Part shown: positions 1-9,237 of the stretch, in pieces
Layout: each line of letters starts with the position of its first letter
How positions within the stretch are numbered: position 1 is the stretch's first letter
Assembly (NCBI GenBank): GCA_964652195.1
Contig: CAZZBB010000022.1
Location: forward strand, 1-64,000
From: MSPOR6 sp964652195
Lineage (GTDB): Bacteria; Poribacteria; WGA-4E; WGA-3G
Length of the DNA: 64,000 nt
Direction of reading: 5' to 3'
The notes under the pieces: model-generated
The model's database searches: none
Told to the model about the DNA's origin: nothing
The model's input: only the letters and a program-made list of their open reading frames with translations
Made by a program: the position numbers and the translations under genes

Positions 1-357
1 TACTATAGTTTGGACAGTTTTAAGAATTAAACTAAAACTTGAAAGTCCATTCTTTATGTTTAGACACATCCCTCACTGCTGGGGTTTGGGATTTAATGTT
101 AGATAGCGTTCAACAGGCTGTTGCTTGATAAGAACTTATTAATTGATGAGTTAAGCCACAAAATGAAACATGCAAAAAAAGATTACTATTGACTAAATCC
201 GTAGCACCAGCGGTGCGAAAGGTGTGTAGAAACGTAAATGCCACAAGAAACCGAGCCCCGACGAATGCCATACGCGCATTCGGCGTTGATTCGGTGCGAA
301 AGGTGTATGTATACAGTTGTTCAAGAAATTACGGAAATTGTCCAAACTATAGTGATT
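1..357. mobile_element. Small element with 15-bp terminal inverted repeats (MITE-like or IS remnant)
   Basis: Bases 2-16 (ACTATAGTTTGGACA) are a perfect inverted match to 339-353. Between them there is no credible reading frame, but there are two REP-like hairpins: GCACC-AGC-GGTGC at 204-216, followed by 'gaaaggtgtgtagaaac', and CGAATGC/GCATTCG at 262-282, followed by a second 'ggtgcgaaaggtgt'. A single related end (CTACTATAATTTGGACAA) recurs at 28605. This looks like a non-autonomous transposable element; the IS630/Tc1 style (TA-flanked ends) is a guess. The left flank may be cut by the window edge, so a target duplication cannot be confirmed. Confidence 0.55.
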
Positions 358-521
358 ATTAAAGTAGACTCTTGAATCAAACTACCTCAACACACATTTG
401 CCTTTGAGTAACAACGGTGAGTATCAACGAAATAAATATACCTAACAAATGATGAATGTTCTTGTGCTAATGTTACGCACGGAATTCCGTATCAACATGT
501 TCAATACCACGCTATTTTTAC

Positions 522-550
522 TTGATTTTAAACGAAAAGTCAAGTATCAT
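522..550 (+). promoter_or_regulatory. Candidate promoter for the ccm operon
   Basis: TTGATT (522-527), a 17-nt spacer and TATCAT (545-550) sit about 130 nt before ccmE. The -35 lies inside an imperfect palindrome (ACTTGA ... TCAAGT, 520-546), which could be an operator. Bases 358-678 otherwise show no gene. Consensus matching only. Confidence 0.35.
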
Positions 551-678
551 TTTATACAGAGACAGTCTATTTCCCACCATTTTATATTGATTGGATAGGC
601 AATAAAAATCCAATATAGCATTTCCGTTGATTTTTGTTTGAGAGTGTTATTAGGTTCGTGTTGTAGGAGGAAGTTCAC

Positions 679-1110
679 ATGAAACAAAGCCGACTGAAGA
701 TTTTCGTTGCCAGCGTCATTTTACTCGTTGCCATGGTTTTCTTAGTGTTAGCAATGACCGAAAAAACGAGTGTGTTGCATTTTACACCTGCTGAACTTGT
801 TGCGAATGCTGAGGAAAATGATCAACAGAATTTGCAAGTTGACGGTGTAATAGCAGAAGGTAGTTCAACTTGGGATGCAGCGAATTTCAAACTTACCTTT
901 GCTGTGCGCGACCGTGAAAGTAGCGATACCGTTAATGTAATCTATGAGAAACGTCTTAAACCCGATAACTTTACAGACGGTGGCAGTGTTTTTGTAGAAG
1001 GTAAATATGATGCTACAAAAAACAGGATTGTCGCAACGAAGTTAACAACCAAATGTGCCTCTAAATACGAAGGAGCAGAAAGTACTTCTTCGGAAAAGGG
1101 TTCTTCCTAA
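679..1110 (+). CDS. ccmE: Cytochrome c maturation heme chaperone CcmE, Cys-type (CxxxY)
   Basis: The 143-residue protein has the CcmE plan: one N-terminal membrane anchor (about residues 7-26) and a periplasmic OB-fold beta barrel. CcmE takes heme from CcmC/CcmAB, holds it covalently, and hands it to CcmF/H for attachment to apocytochrome c. The usual heme-binding motif is HxxxY. Here the position reads C126-A-S-K-Y130, so the covalent ligand would be cysteine, as known for the CxxxY class in Desulfovibrio and some archaea. AGGAGG at 665-670, 8 nt before ATG, fixes the start. It leads a run into ccmF, ccmH and a CcmI-like gene. Family assignment is firm; the chemistry is inferred from the motif. 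Confidence 0.92.
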   Translation: MKQSRLKIFVASVILLVAMVFLVLAMTEKTSVLHFTPAELVANAEENDQQNLQVDGVIAEGSSTWDAANFKLTFAVRDRESSDTVNVIYEKRLKPDNFTDGGSVFVEGKYDATKNRIVATKLTTKCASKYEGAESTSSEKGSS

Positions 1111-1169
1111 ATCTTTCCTAACGAATACTCGGTTTTACTCTGCAATAATCCACATACTCAGGCATCAAT

Positions 1170-3284
1170 ATGTTCATAGAGGATCTTTTAGTAGGTGTAC
1201 AAGGTTTGACGGCTGAACTTGGGCAAGCTGCAATTTATCTTTCATTATTTTCAGCACTATGGACAATTCTTTTACTGAGTATTGGTCTTGCATTAAGAAA
1301 ACCTAATCTTATACGTAGTGGTCGAAATGCGGTTGTTGCGACATTAATTCTCATCTCTATTGCTACTTGTGCCTTGGTTTTTGGATTTGTAACTGACGAC
1401 TTCTCTATGAAGTATGTCGTTGAAGTTTCCAGTGCAGCCCAACCCCTCCTCTATAAAATAACTGCTCTCTGGGGACGCATGTCCGGCTCTCTCCTGTTTT
1501 GGCTTTGGTTGCTCACCGTTGCTGGTGGTGTTGTCGTTCTCCAAAACCGACGTTCTCAAGATACACTTGCAGATTACGCTCTTATTCCTATCACTATCGT
1601 TCAATTATTTTTCATTGTTTTGGTCACTGGGTGGATCGAGGGAGTTTACAACCCGCTTGCCCGTTTCCCAGATGGGCAAATCGCAGTTGATGGTCAAGGG
1701 ATGAATCCGCTACTCCAAACACCGAGTATGGCATTCCATCCACCAACTCTTTACATTGGGTGGATTAGCCTGACTGTTCCATTTGCCTTTGCTGTGGCAG
1801 CTCTTTTGTCAGGTAGAATAGGAAGTGATTGGATTCTTCGTTCTCGTAGATGGATGTTGTTTTCATGGATTGTACTTACAGTCGGCATCACACTCGGAGG
1901 ACATTGGGCATATCAGGAACTTGGTTGGGGAGGTTATTGGGCATGGGATCCAGTTGAAAATGCATCCTTTATGCCGTGGCTACTCGGCACCGCATATCTA
2001 CACTCCGTTATGATTCAAGAAAAACGGGGTATGCTAAAACTTTGGAATATCCTTCTCATCACCTTAGCTTTTCAATTTACATTGATAGGTACATTTATTA
2101 CAAGAAGTGGAATTATTACGTCAGTACACGCTTTTGCTCAATCTGATATTGGGGGTTATTTCTTAGGATTTATTCTACTGTCAACACTCGGTGTTATACT
2201 ATTGATCGTAGTTAGATGGGAACGTCTAAAAAGTGCAAATCGTCTGGAATCGCTACTTTCCCGAGAGAGTTCTTTTGTTCTGAATAACTGGTTGTTAGTG
2301 GGTCTAACCTTAATTATATTATGGGGTACATTATGGCCGATTATTTCTGAAGCGATCCAAGGTGAGAAAGCATCTGTGCCGGAGTCGTTCTTTAATCAAG
2401 TTGTTATTATACCGGGTCTATTACTTCTATTTTTGACAGGTGCCGGTCCGGTAATCTCTTGGAAAAAGATTACACCTAATAACTTCAAACGCATGTTTAT
2501 ACCACCAATTATTGTTGGTTTGATTGCAACAGGTATAGCATGGATTTACCTCGCTATTACCGGAGTTTTAGATACACCGAATCAGATAGAAGGAAGTTTC
2601 TTCGCTCGATTACCTGAAGGACTTATCTTTAGCGGAGAGACGTTTCCTATTTTTTCATTGCTTTGTGTTTTCGCAAGTGTATTTGTACTCTTTGCGATCG
2701 GTAGTGAATTCTATCGAGGGGCAACACTTAGGACGAAACGTCAACAAACTACTTTCCTCAATGGGTTAGGAATGCTTATCAACCGCAATAAACGTCGGTA
2801 TGGTGGTTATATAGTCCATATCGGAATTGTTATCGTTTATATCGGAATTATGGGTTCAAAGGGTTATTTTTTACTTGAGTCTGAAAGTTTGAAACTTGGT
2901 GAATCAATGGATGTTGGTTCTTATCAATTGACGATGCAGGATACCTTTCAAGAAGAACACCAAAACTATTTCAGAGCAGGTGTTGTTTTCGATGTTGCCA
3001 AGAATGGTAAAAAGAAAACTACGATGAAACCTGCACGACACTTTTACCATAAGGCAGGACAAGGTGATCAGGATACTATTGAATCTGCTATCTATGGAAT
3101 CGGTATGAACGAATTATATATTGCACTTGGACCATTGCCAGCTAAGATTGACAATGATACAGATGTGAATGTTCAAGTATATTTAAATCCATTGATCAGG
3201 GTCGTATGGATCGGTGTTGCTATTATGGTGTTGGGTGGTCTTATTGCAATTGCAGAACGCTCAGAGAGCACAACAAACACATAA
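1170..3284 (+). CDS. ccmF: Heme lyase subunit CcmF
   Basis: This 704-residue polytopic inner-membrane protein has the tryptophan-rich heme-handling WWD segment (GWGGYWAWDPVENASFMPWL, about residues 251-270) that defines the CcmF/CcmC family, with histidines in the surrounding loops, and a C-terminal periplasmic region (about 560-680) followed by a last membrane helix. CcmF works with CcmH to ligate heme from CcmE onto CXXCH motifs in the periplasm. Length is normal for CcmF (about 650-700). The Shine-Dalgarno is weak, but the N-terminus matches the family. It sits between ccmE and ccmH, with only 12 bp to ccmH. Smaller frames inside are shadows. Confidence 0.95.
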   Translation: MFIEDLLVGVQGLTAELGQAAIYLSLFSALWTILLLSIGLALRKPNLIRSGRNAVVATLILISIATCALVFGFVTDDFSMKYVVEVSSAAQPLLYKITALWGRMSGSLLFWLWLLTVAGGVVVLQNRRSQDTLADYALIPITIVQLFFIVLVTGWIEGVYNPLARFPDGQIAVDGQGMNPLLQTPSMAFHPPTLYIGWISLTVPFAFAVAALLSGRIGSDWILRSRRWMLFSWIVLTVGITLGGHWAYQELGWGGYWAWDPVENASFMPWLLGTAYLHSVMIQEKRGMLKLWNILLITLAFQFTLIGTFITRSGIITSVHAFAQSDIGGYFLGFILLSTLGVILLIVVRWERLKSANRLESLLSRESSFVLNNWLLVGLTLIILWGTLWPIISEAIQGEKASVPESFFNQVVIIPGLLLLFLTGAGPVISWKKITPNNFKRMFIPPIIVGLIATGIAWIYLAITGVLDTPNQIEGSFFARLPEGLIFSGETFPIFSLLCVFASVFVLFAIGSEFYRGATLRTKRQQTTFLNGLGMLINRNKRRYGGYIVHIGIVIVYIGIMGSKGYFLLESESLKLGESMDVGSYQLTMQDTFQEEHQNYFRAGVVFDVAKNGKKKTTMKPARHFYHKAGQGDQDTIESAIYGIGMNELYIALGPLPAKIDNDTDVNVQVYLNPLIRVVWIGVAIMVLGGLIAIAERSESTTNT

Positions 3285-3296
3285 GCGGGGCATTCT

Positions 3297-3803
3297 ATGA
3301 CAATCTTCAATTCACGAAATATTGTGTGTATTTGTCTGGCTATACTGGTAGGTATTATGTTTATCGTGAGTAATCCGGTTTTGGCAGATAAGAAAAAAGA
3401 AGATACTGAGGCTTTTGATACCCAATTAAATGAACTTCTTACCACGGTTTACTGTTACTGTGGATGTGTAAAAGAAACCATCCAAGCGTGTGTTTGCATG
3501 ACAGCACAAAATATAGAAGCAGATTTTCGAAACAGATTACTTGAAGGGAACTCGGTTTACCAAATACGTACAGACTATCTTGAGAAGTGGGGACCTGAAT
3601 TTTCGGCTGTCATGCCTGCAAAAGGTGTGAATCTTATTGCGTATCTAATGCCAGTAGTTATTCTCTTGGCAATCGGGGGTGTTATTCTGTTCATTCGACT
3701 TCAATCAAGCGGTAATAAGGTCATACGTACACTTCCTGACAAACAGATTTCGGATGAACTACAGCAAAAACTCGAATCGGAACTTGAAAAATATAAGGAA
3801 TAG
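3297..3803 (+). CDS. ccmH: CcmH-type apocytochrome c thiol reductase, Cys-rich variant
   Basis: The 168-residue protein has an N-terminal signal/anchor (about 9-30), a short periplasmic domain, and a second membrane helix (about 108-132) followed by a charged tail. Classical CcmH carries LRCxxC; here the same place reads C53-Y-C55-G-C57 ... C65-V-C67, a five-Cys cluster seen in CcmH/CycL-like proteins outside Proteobacteria. The expected job is keeping apocytochrome CXXCH thiols reduced for heme ligation with CcmF. It follows ccmF by 12 bp and precedes a CcmI-like gene by 14 bp, so co-transcription is likely. Whether the extra cysteines bind metal or extend the redox relay cannot be told from sequence. 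Confidence 0.85.
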   Translation: MTIFNSRNIVCICLAILVGIMFIVSNPVLADKKKEDTEAFDTQLNELLTTVYCYCGCVKETIQACVCMTAQNIEADFRNRLLEGNSVYQIRTDYLEKWGPEFSAVMPAKGVNLIAYLMPVVILLAIGGVILFIRLQSSGNKVIRTLPDKQISDELQQKLESELEKYKE

Positions 3804-3817
3804 AATTAGAGGTAGGT

Positions 3818-4153
3818 ATGAGTTTCTTATTGCTTTTATGGATCGGTATACTTGGGGTGTTGTTATTGGTGTACCTTTTTTATCCACTTTTTCGCGGTAC
3901 GGAACTTTCCACAGAAATTAGTCCTGCTGAATTGCGTATGCAAACTCTTGCAATTGAACGTGAACAAAGCTATTCTGCATTGGTCGATCTTGAAGACGAC
4001 TATGAATCGGGTAAACTTTCTGAAGAAGATTATAAGGAATTACGAGCCGCGTTATTGCAGGAAACTGCTCAAATTGTTAGTCAGCTTGAGGCGGCAGCTC
4101 AGATTGATGTGGAATCTGAAATTGAGAGGTATAAACGAGAAAAAGGTCAGTAG
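3818..4153 (+). CDS. Short CcmI-like membrane protein
   Basis: The 111-residue protein has one N-terminal membrane helix (about 2-24) and a cytoplasmic-type helical region with the CcmI signature pattern (regular Glu/Leu spacing and a 'G-K-L-S-E-E-D-Y-K-E-L' turn, about residues 65-75). It corresponds to the N-terminal part of CcmI only; the TPR domain of proteobacterial CcmI, which chaperones apocytochrome c, is absent. Position directly after ccmH supports a role in the heme ligation complex. Such short forms are common beside ccmF/ccmH in non-proteobacterial System I loci, so it need not be truncated. Confidence 0.7.
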   Translation: MSFLLLLWIGILGVLLLVYLFYPLFRGTELSTEISPAELRMQTLAIEREQSYSALVDLEDDYESGKLSEEDYKELRAALLQETAQIVSQLEAAAQIDVESEIERYKREKGQ

Positions 4154-4166
4154 GTTAGGGACAGAT

Positions 4167-5435
4167 ATGGACATAGTTAAGAGAAAAATGAAAAATTCGG
4201 GTAAGATACGTTCTAAATTATATATTAGTGTTCTGTTAACTATAGTTTCTACATTCTTATTAATATTTCCTATCTATTCACAAGAGGAGATGGGTGTTAT
4301 TCATGGGAAATTAATAGATAGACAGTTGAATACTCCCATCGCTAATCAAACTATTACACTGAGTATACATAAAGGCGAAGATATCACACAACAGGATACA
4401 ACGACTGACGAAGAAGGTATTTATCGTTTTGAAGGTTTATCTATTGATGCCACGACACATTATACTATTACTACAAACTATAATGAGATAGAGCAAATAG
4501 AAAGAAATATTATGTTATCCACATTTGTACCGACCGTTACTGTGGATATGAATATAGGCGGTAAAACTGATGATTCGTCAAAGGTTCGGATAAATTCGTA
4601 TACTCTGGTGATTGGACCGCCACCTGAAGGACACCCTCCAGATGATGCTATTTCAATTATTGAAGCATTTGATGTTGAAAACCGTAATGAATTACATTTT
4701 CAAATGGAGTATGGAAATAAAGAAGTAGGGTTTTATACAACGCTCCCAAGAGATTTTGAAGCATTTCAGCCTCATGCCCCTGCGGGTTTAGTATTAGATC
4801 CGAATACCAATAATATTATATTCCCTAAATCTATACCACCTGGACCCACTCAAGTCGGTTTCACATACGTATCTCATGTTCACGATAACAAAGTTGATCT
4901 CTCACGCCGCGTTCCTTTTCAGACTGACCAAGTCTCTGTATTAGTCGTGGAGGGTATCAACTTAGTCCCCTTATCAAAACACTTTTTAAGAGCGAAGAGT
5001 GAGCCAATTCACAATAGAGTATACAATGTCTATAGAACAAAACCTAATACCAACTTTCTTGAAGGGAATAAGATAGATTTAAGATTGGGAATTCCAAAAG
5101 AAAGTATTGGACAATTGGTGTTTATAGCGATTGCCTCAGCCTTGACTGGTGGTTTTCTGGTTGCTGCGATTTTCATGTTACGCAGTACACGCCGATCTTC
5201 CTCTGGATCTAATGGATCTGAGACTTTACAACATGAAGCGGGTTGGTTACGTAAACTCAACAATGATGACATTGAGCATGCAAGGACAGCACGACTTGAA
5301 TTTATAACTATTCTTGATGAGTTACACGAAAAAGAACTTATCTCGGAAAGGGTCTATAACAGATTCCGAGGGGAACAGACGGACCGTCTTACTGAGATTC
5401 TCGATCAACGTACAGAACGTGGATTAGATAAATAA
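4167..5435 (+). CDS. Membrane protein with carboxypeptidase-regulatory-like domain, ccm-associated
   Basis: I start the gene at ATG 4167 (422 residues), because the upstream part of the open frame overlaps the CcmI-like gene. A signal or anchor (about 20-40) is followed by a transthyretin-like carboxypeptidase-regulatory fold (about 47-125: 'GKLIDRQLNTPIANQTITL' and 'D-E-E-G-I-Y-R-F-E-G-L'), a further beta-rich extracytoplasmic region, a membrane helix near residues 312-335, and a soluble C-terminal helical segment resembling the short CcmI module. Similar proteins occur beside ccmF/ccmH in other lineages. A role in cytochrome c assembly is inferred from position alone; no catalytic residues are visible. 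Confidence 0.7.
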   Translation: MDIVKRKMKNSGKIRSKLYISVLLTIVSTFLLIFPIYSQEEMGVIHGKLIDRQLNTPIANQTITLSIHKGEDITQQDTTTDEEGIYRFEGLSIDATTHYTITTNYNEIEQIERNIMLSTFVPTVTVDMNIGGKTDDSSKVRINSYTLVIGPPPEGHPPDDAISIIEAFDVENRNELHFQMEYGNKEVGFYTTLPRDFEAFQPHAPAGLVLDPNTNNIIFPKSIPPGPTQVGFTYVSHVHDNKVDLSRRVPFQTDQVSVLVVEGINLVPLSKHFLRAKSEPIHNRVYNVYRTKPNTNFLEGNKIDLRLGIPKESIGQLVFIAIASALTGGFLVAAIFMLRSTRRSSSGSNGSETLQHEAGWLRKLNNDDIEHARTARLEFITILDELHEKELISERVYNRFRGEQTDRLTEILDQRTERGLDK

Positions 5436-5493
5436 GGGGTATTATCCTGAAAATAGAATAGGTTTGTGAATATATTTAGGGGATATATTTGTA

Positions 5494-6102
5494 ATGAGTA
5501 GTGAAGAAAGAATCGCTGAGCTGATTGAAGATTTAGAAGAGATAGATGAGGATGTTATCAATGAAGCTAAAACAGAATTAATCGAAATTGGTGATACAGC
5601 TGTAACGCAGCTAATTGAGACACTTGCTCATAACCTATACGATGTTGTTGAACATGCTGCTGATGTATTGGTAGCAATAGGGGAACCTGTTATTCCTGCC
5701 TTGATGGATGAGATGGAGATAGCTATAAGACATCATGCGCTTGCTATTAGCAGTACACTTAGTCGTATGGGTGAACTGGCAATCCCTGTTTTAGTTAATG
5801 CATTATCCAATAAACTAAATGAGGATCTCCGTGAATATGCAGTTCGTGCGTTGGTTTCAATGGGAGACACAGCAAATGGTGCCATCCCTGCCTTGATTGA
5901 AGCCTTAGATGATCCCGCTGATGAGGTGCGAACCTATTCTGCATATGCCCTCGCTAACTTTGGAGAAGCTGCCTCAGAGGCTATACCCGCACTTATTAAG
6001 GCATTTGATGATGAATCGGATCGTGTTAAGCATCATGTAGCATTTGCCTTAGAAAAAATTGGCACCCCTGAAGCACACGAAGCACTTAGAGCATTGTTAT
6101 AG
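5494..6102 (+). CDS. HEAT-repeat (PBS-lyase type) protein
   Basis: The 202-residue acidic protein consists almost entirely of alpha-solenoid HEAT/PBS-lyase repeats of about 30-37 residues, with recurring 'A-I-P-A-L-I-E-A-L-D-D' and 'V-R-x-Y-A-x-x-A-L' units (clearest at about 118-200). It has no signal peptide or catalytic motif. Such proteins are protein-protein adaptors, and some act in chromophore or heme-linked maturation. It lies 58 bp after the previous gene and is the last gene before a 413-bp gap, so it may be the tail of the ccm operon. Specific function is unknown. Confidence 0.8.
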   Translation: MSSEERIAELIEDLEEIDEDVINEAKTELIEIGDTAVTQLIETLAHNLYDVVEHAADVLVAIGEPVIPALMDEMEIAIRHHALAISSTLSRMGELAIPVLVNALSNKLNEDLREYAVRALVSMGDTANGAIPALIEALDDPADEVRTYSAYALANFGEAASEAIPALIKAFDDESDRVKHHVAFALEKIGTPEAHEALRALL

Positions 6103-6370
6103 GTGTAGTAGTAAGTTATTTTCTTACCATTTTATTCATGAAATCTCTGAATTCTAAATGCAGTAAGTATCGGTATAGTTTGTATAATTCTCATCCTGTA
6201 TCATCCAATTCTTATTACACATGGTAATCCTTGGACAAGGAATTTACATATAAATTGTCAACTCATTATGTTGAGTTAATGAAGCATAATACTCGGTTAT
6301 TGAGGTAATTAGTTGACTAATTCTGACATGCTATAACATTATGATAAGTCGATATGGCATTAATTAAAAC

Positions 6371-6399
6371 TTGTAAATACACATCAATTATGGTATAAT
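6371..6399 (+). promoter_or_regulatory. Promoter of the 2-oxoacid oxidoreductase operon
   Basis: TTGTAA (6371-6376), a 17-nt spacer and a perfect TATAAT (6394-6399) give a predicted start near 6406, leaving a leader of about 110 nt before ATG 6516. The rest of the 6103-6515 gap is AT-rich, and I see no gene or recognisable riboswitch in it. Confidence 0.6.
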
Positions 6400-6515
6400 T
6401 AGAAAAAGTCATTCAATATGGATTATTGCGAAATAAATATTATTTCACGAACAATGGGAATTGAGAAAAGTATCAAACCAACAAACATTTATGTTACAAC
6501 CTGAAAGGAGCTAAG

Positions 6516-8309
6516 ATGGCAAAGTACGATTTTGTAGTCGCTGTAGGAGGGGCACCCGGACAAGGTATAGAAACACTTGGGAAAAGTCTGGGACAAATAT
6601 GTGCACGATACGGTCTTTATGTTTATACATATAGTGCATATCAATCCCTTATCCGCGGCGGTCATACCTTCCTTACCATCAGAATCAGTTCTGAACCGGT
6701 CGAAAACCACGGCGATGAGATTGACCTTATTATTGCCCTCGATCGACACAGCATAGAAAAACATGTACCACACGTCAGACCCGGCGGAGCATTCATTTAT
6801 AATAGTGATGATGTAAAGCAAGAACCAGAACGCGACGATATTCAATTATGTGGTATTCCATATAAAAAGTTTTCCAGCGGAATTGAAGATAGAAAATTAC
6901 AAAAAACCTGTTTGAATACGTGTCTACTCGCTACAGCCATGAATATGGTGGGTGCCGATCTAAAGGTTCTTGAGGAGATCATCATTTATGCCCTTCTCAA
7001 ACGAAAAGGTCAGGAAGTCGTTGATGCCAATATCACGGTTGCAACTGCAGGATACCAACACGCCGCTGAACACTTCACAGAATTTGATGATCAATTTGAG
7101 AAACAGGAACCCCCACTTGCGTTTGTTGACGGAAATTCAGCAATGGCTATGGGTGGGGCTGCAGCCGGTGTTAAGTTTTATTGTGCTTACCCGATGAGTC
7201 CATCAACCGGGGTATTACATTGGATGGCAGCGAATGCGCGAAATCTGAACATTATGGTTCGACAATGTGAAGATGAAATCAGTGTAATAAACATGGTGAT
7301 TGGGGCTGCACATGCTGGATGTCGTGCAATGTGTGCTACATCTGGTGGCGGATTTGCCCTTATGTCAGAGGCTATTGGTAGCGCGGCCATGATGGAAATA
7401 CCAATCGTAGTCATCAACGTCCAACGTGGTGGTCCATCAACAGGTTTACCTACGAAAACGGAACAAGGTGATTTGTGGCAACTCCTCGGGGCAAGTCAGG
7501 GTGATTTTCCTAAGATAATTGTCGCTCCTACCAGTATCATGGATGGGTTTCACACCATGCCAGAAATTTTCAATCTCGTAGATAAGTACCAATGTCCAGG
7601 TATGGTGCTTTCAGATCTTACTCTCTCTATGGGATATACAACCTTTGATCCAGATACTATTAATTGGCAACCAGAAATTGACCGGGGCGAGTACATAACT
7701 GAACTTGGACAGACAGATGAAGAATACCTACGTTTCAAGATTACTGACAGTGGAGTATCCCCACGTGCTATCCCAGGGACACCCGGGCATGTCCATGTAG
7801 TCGCTACGGATGATCACGATGAAGACGGTGGACTTATTAGTGATGAATTTACAAATCCACATAAACGTCGGGATATCATGGAAAAACGCCAACGGAAAAT
7901 GGATGGGATTGTGAAATTACTACCACCACCAACTCTTGAAGGACCTGAAGACGCTGAGATTACGCTCATTGGATGGGGTTCTACAAAAGGGGTTATCAGC
8001 GAGGCAGTACAGTTATTGACAGAATCTGGAACTACTGCCAACCATATACATTTCAAATGGCTCTATCCCATTGATGAGGATACGATTATTGCTGTACTCG
8101 AAAAAGCAACAAATCCTATTATTGTTGAGTGTAACTACACAGGACAATTCGCACGATTTTTACGCGGTGAAACTGGATTTAAGGCAGATGGACATATACG
8201 TAAATACGATGGTGAACCGTTCATGCCGCATCACATTGCAGACGGGACACGTGAACTTCTAGATGGTAAGACAGACCTATATGTCCCATATCAAGAAATT
8301 GTAGTTTAA
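6516..8309 (+). CDS. 2-oxoacid:ferredoxin oxidoreductase, fused gamma-alpha subunit
   Basis: The 597-residue protein joins an N-terminal gamma domain (about 1-190, with the 'GGAPGQGIETLGKSLG' loop and the 'S-L-I-R-G-G-H' segment) to an alpha domain (about 200-597) of the pyruvate/2-oxoglutarate ferredoxin oxidoreductase family. This is the KorA-type layout of two-subunit enzymes, which oxidatively decarboxylate a 2-oxoacid with CoA and pass electrons to ferredoxin. No ferredoxin-type CxxCxxC cluster domain is fused. AAGGAG at 6505-6510 sets the start, and the beta gene follows 16 bp later. The substrate is most likely 2-oxoglutarate by layout, but sequence reading alone cannot separate it from other 2-oxoacids. 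Confidence 0.9.
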   Translation: MAKYDFVVAVGGAPGQGIETLGKSLGQICARYGLYVYTYSAYQSLIRGGHTFLTIRISSEPVENHGDEIDLIIALDRHSIEKHVPHVRPGGAFIYNSDDVKQEPERDDIQLCGIPYKKFSSGIEDRKLQKTCLNTCLLATAMNMVGADLKVLEEIIIYALLKRKGQEVVDANITVATAGYQHAAEHFTEFDDQFEKQEPPLAFVDGNSAMAMGGAAAGVKFYCAYPMSPSTGVLHWMAANARNLNIMVRQCEDEISVINMVIGAAHAGCRAMCATSGGGFALMSEAIGSAAMMEIPIVVINVQRGGPSTGLPTKTEQGDLWQLLGASQGDFPKIIVAPTSIMDGFHTMPEIFNLVDKYQCPGMVLSDLTLSMGYTTFDPDTINWQPEIDRGEYITELGQTDEEYLRFKITDSGVSPRAIPGTPGHVHVVATDDHDEDGGLISDEFTNPHKRRDIMEKRQRKMDGIVKLLPPPTLEGPEDAEITLIGWGSTKGVISEAVQLLTESGTTANHIHFKWLYPIDEDTIIAVLEKATNPIIVECNYTGQFARFLRGETGFKADGHIRKYDGEPFMPHHIADGTRELLDGKTDLYVPYQEIVV

Positions 8310-8325
8310 AAGGAGGCATAACCAG

Positions 8326-9216
8326 ATGGCAAAAAAAGAAAGACCTATAAAAGGTGCTCCTACAGCAAAAGATTTTAAAGGTGATGTTCATCCCGATTGG
8401 TGTCCGGGGTGTGGTGATTTTACTGTGCTTAGTGCCCTTCAAATTGCTTATGCCAAAACAGGGAACGGCAGTCATGATCATCTGACTGTGAGTGGAATCG
8501 GATGTTCTTCAAATCTTCCCGGTTTTATCAACACTTATGGAATGCATACGCTGCACGGTAGATCTCTTGCGGTGGCTACGGGGGCTAAACTTGGTAATCA
8601 TGAGTTGAATGTAGTTGTCACAGGTGGAGATGGTGATGGATACGGTATTGGTGGTAACCATTTTATCCATACCATGCGTAAAAATATCGATCTTCTTTAC
8701 ATTGTGATGAACAATGAGACTTATGGCTTAACAGTTGGACAAGCCTCTCCTACTACTGTGGTAGGTGAATGGACAAAAAGCACACCGTTTGGAAATATAG
8801 AAACACCCCTTAATCCTGTGGCTATGGCAATTGTTGCGGGTGCTACTTATGTTGCCAGAGGTTTTAGTTCTGAGCGCGCACAACTTGCAGAATTGATGTA
8901 CGAAGGAATGCAGCATAAAGGATTTGCCTTTATTGATGTTATCAGTCCTTGTGTAACATGGAAGGATGATGAAATCTATGACTTTTGGAAAGAACGAGTC
9001 AATTTCCTTGAGAACCATGATACAAGCGATAAAACGGCTGCGCTTGAACAAGCCGTCAAGACTGGTCATGATACCCAAATAGGTTTATTTTATCATGACA
9101 CAAGTCGTCTGTCATTGGATCAATCTGAACCGGTGTTGGAAAATGGTCCTATGGTACATCAGACTGCAGGTGTTACACCAGAGCAGGCTTCCGCGATTAT
9201 TCAACGAATGATGTAG
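8326..9216 (+). CDS. 2-oxoacid:ferredoxin oxidoreductase, beta subunit (copy 1)
   Basis: The 296-residue thiamine-diphosphate subunit carries the [4Fe-4S] ligand pattern C26-P-G-C29, C60 and C209 (SPCVTW), and the TPP/Mg motif GDGDGYGIGGNH followed by NNETYGLTVGQ. It forms the catalytic partner of the fused gamma-alpha subunit. GGAGG lies in the leader 'aaaaggaggcataaccag'. It is followed after 21 bp by a second, near-identical gene; the two proteins differ at 12 of 296 positions, none of them a cluster or TPP residue. Among the differences here are Thr33, Ile40 and Trp at the 'GEWTKS' segment. Confidence 0.92.
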   Translation: MAKKERPIKGAPTAKDFKGDVHPDWCPGCGDFTVLSALQIAYAKTGNGSHDHLTVSGIGCSSNLPGFINTYGMHTLHGRSLAVATGAKLGNHELNVVVTGGDGDGYGIGGNHFIHTMRKNIDLLYIVMNNETYGLTVGQASPTTVVGEWTKSTPFGNIETPLNPVAMAIVAGATYVARGFSSERAQLAELMYEGMQHKGFAFIDVISPCVTWKDDEIYDFWKERVNFLENHDTSDKTAALEQAVKTGHDTQIGLFYHDTSRLSLDQSEPVLENGPMVHQTAGVTPEQASAIIQRMM

Positions 9217-9237
9217 TTTAAAAGAAGGATTAACCAG

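Noticed and set aside
3852..4166. Long open frame continuing upstream of the carboxypeptidase-regulatory-like gene
   Set aside because: It overlaps the CcmI-like gene in another frame and shows no protein character; the signal-peptide start lies at 4167.
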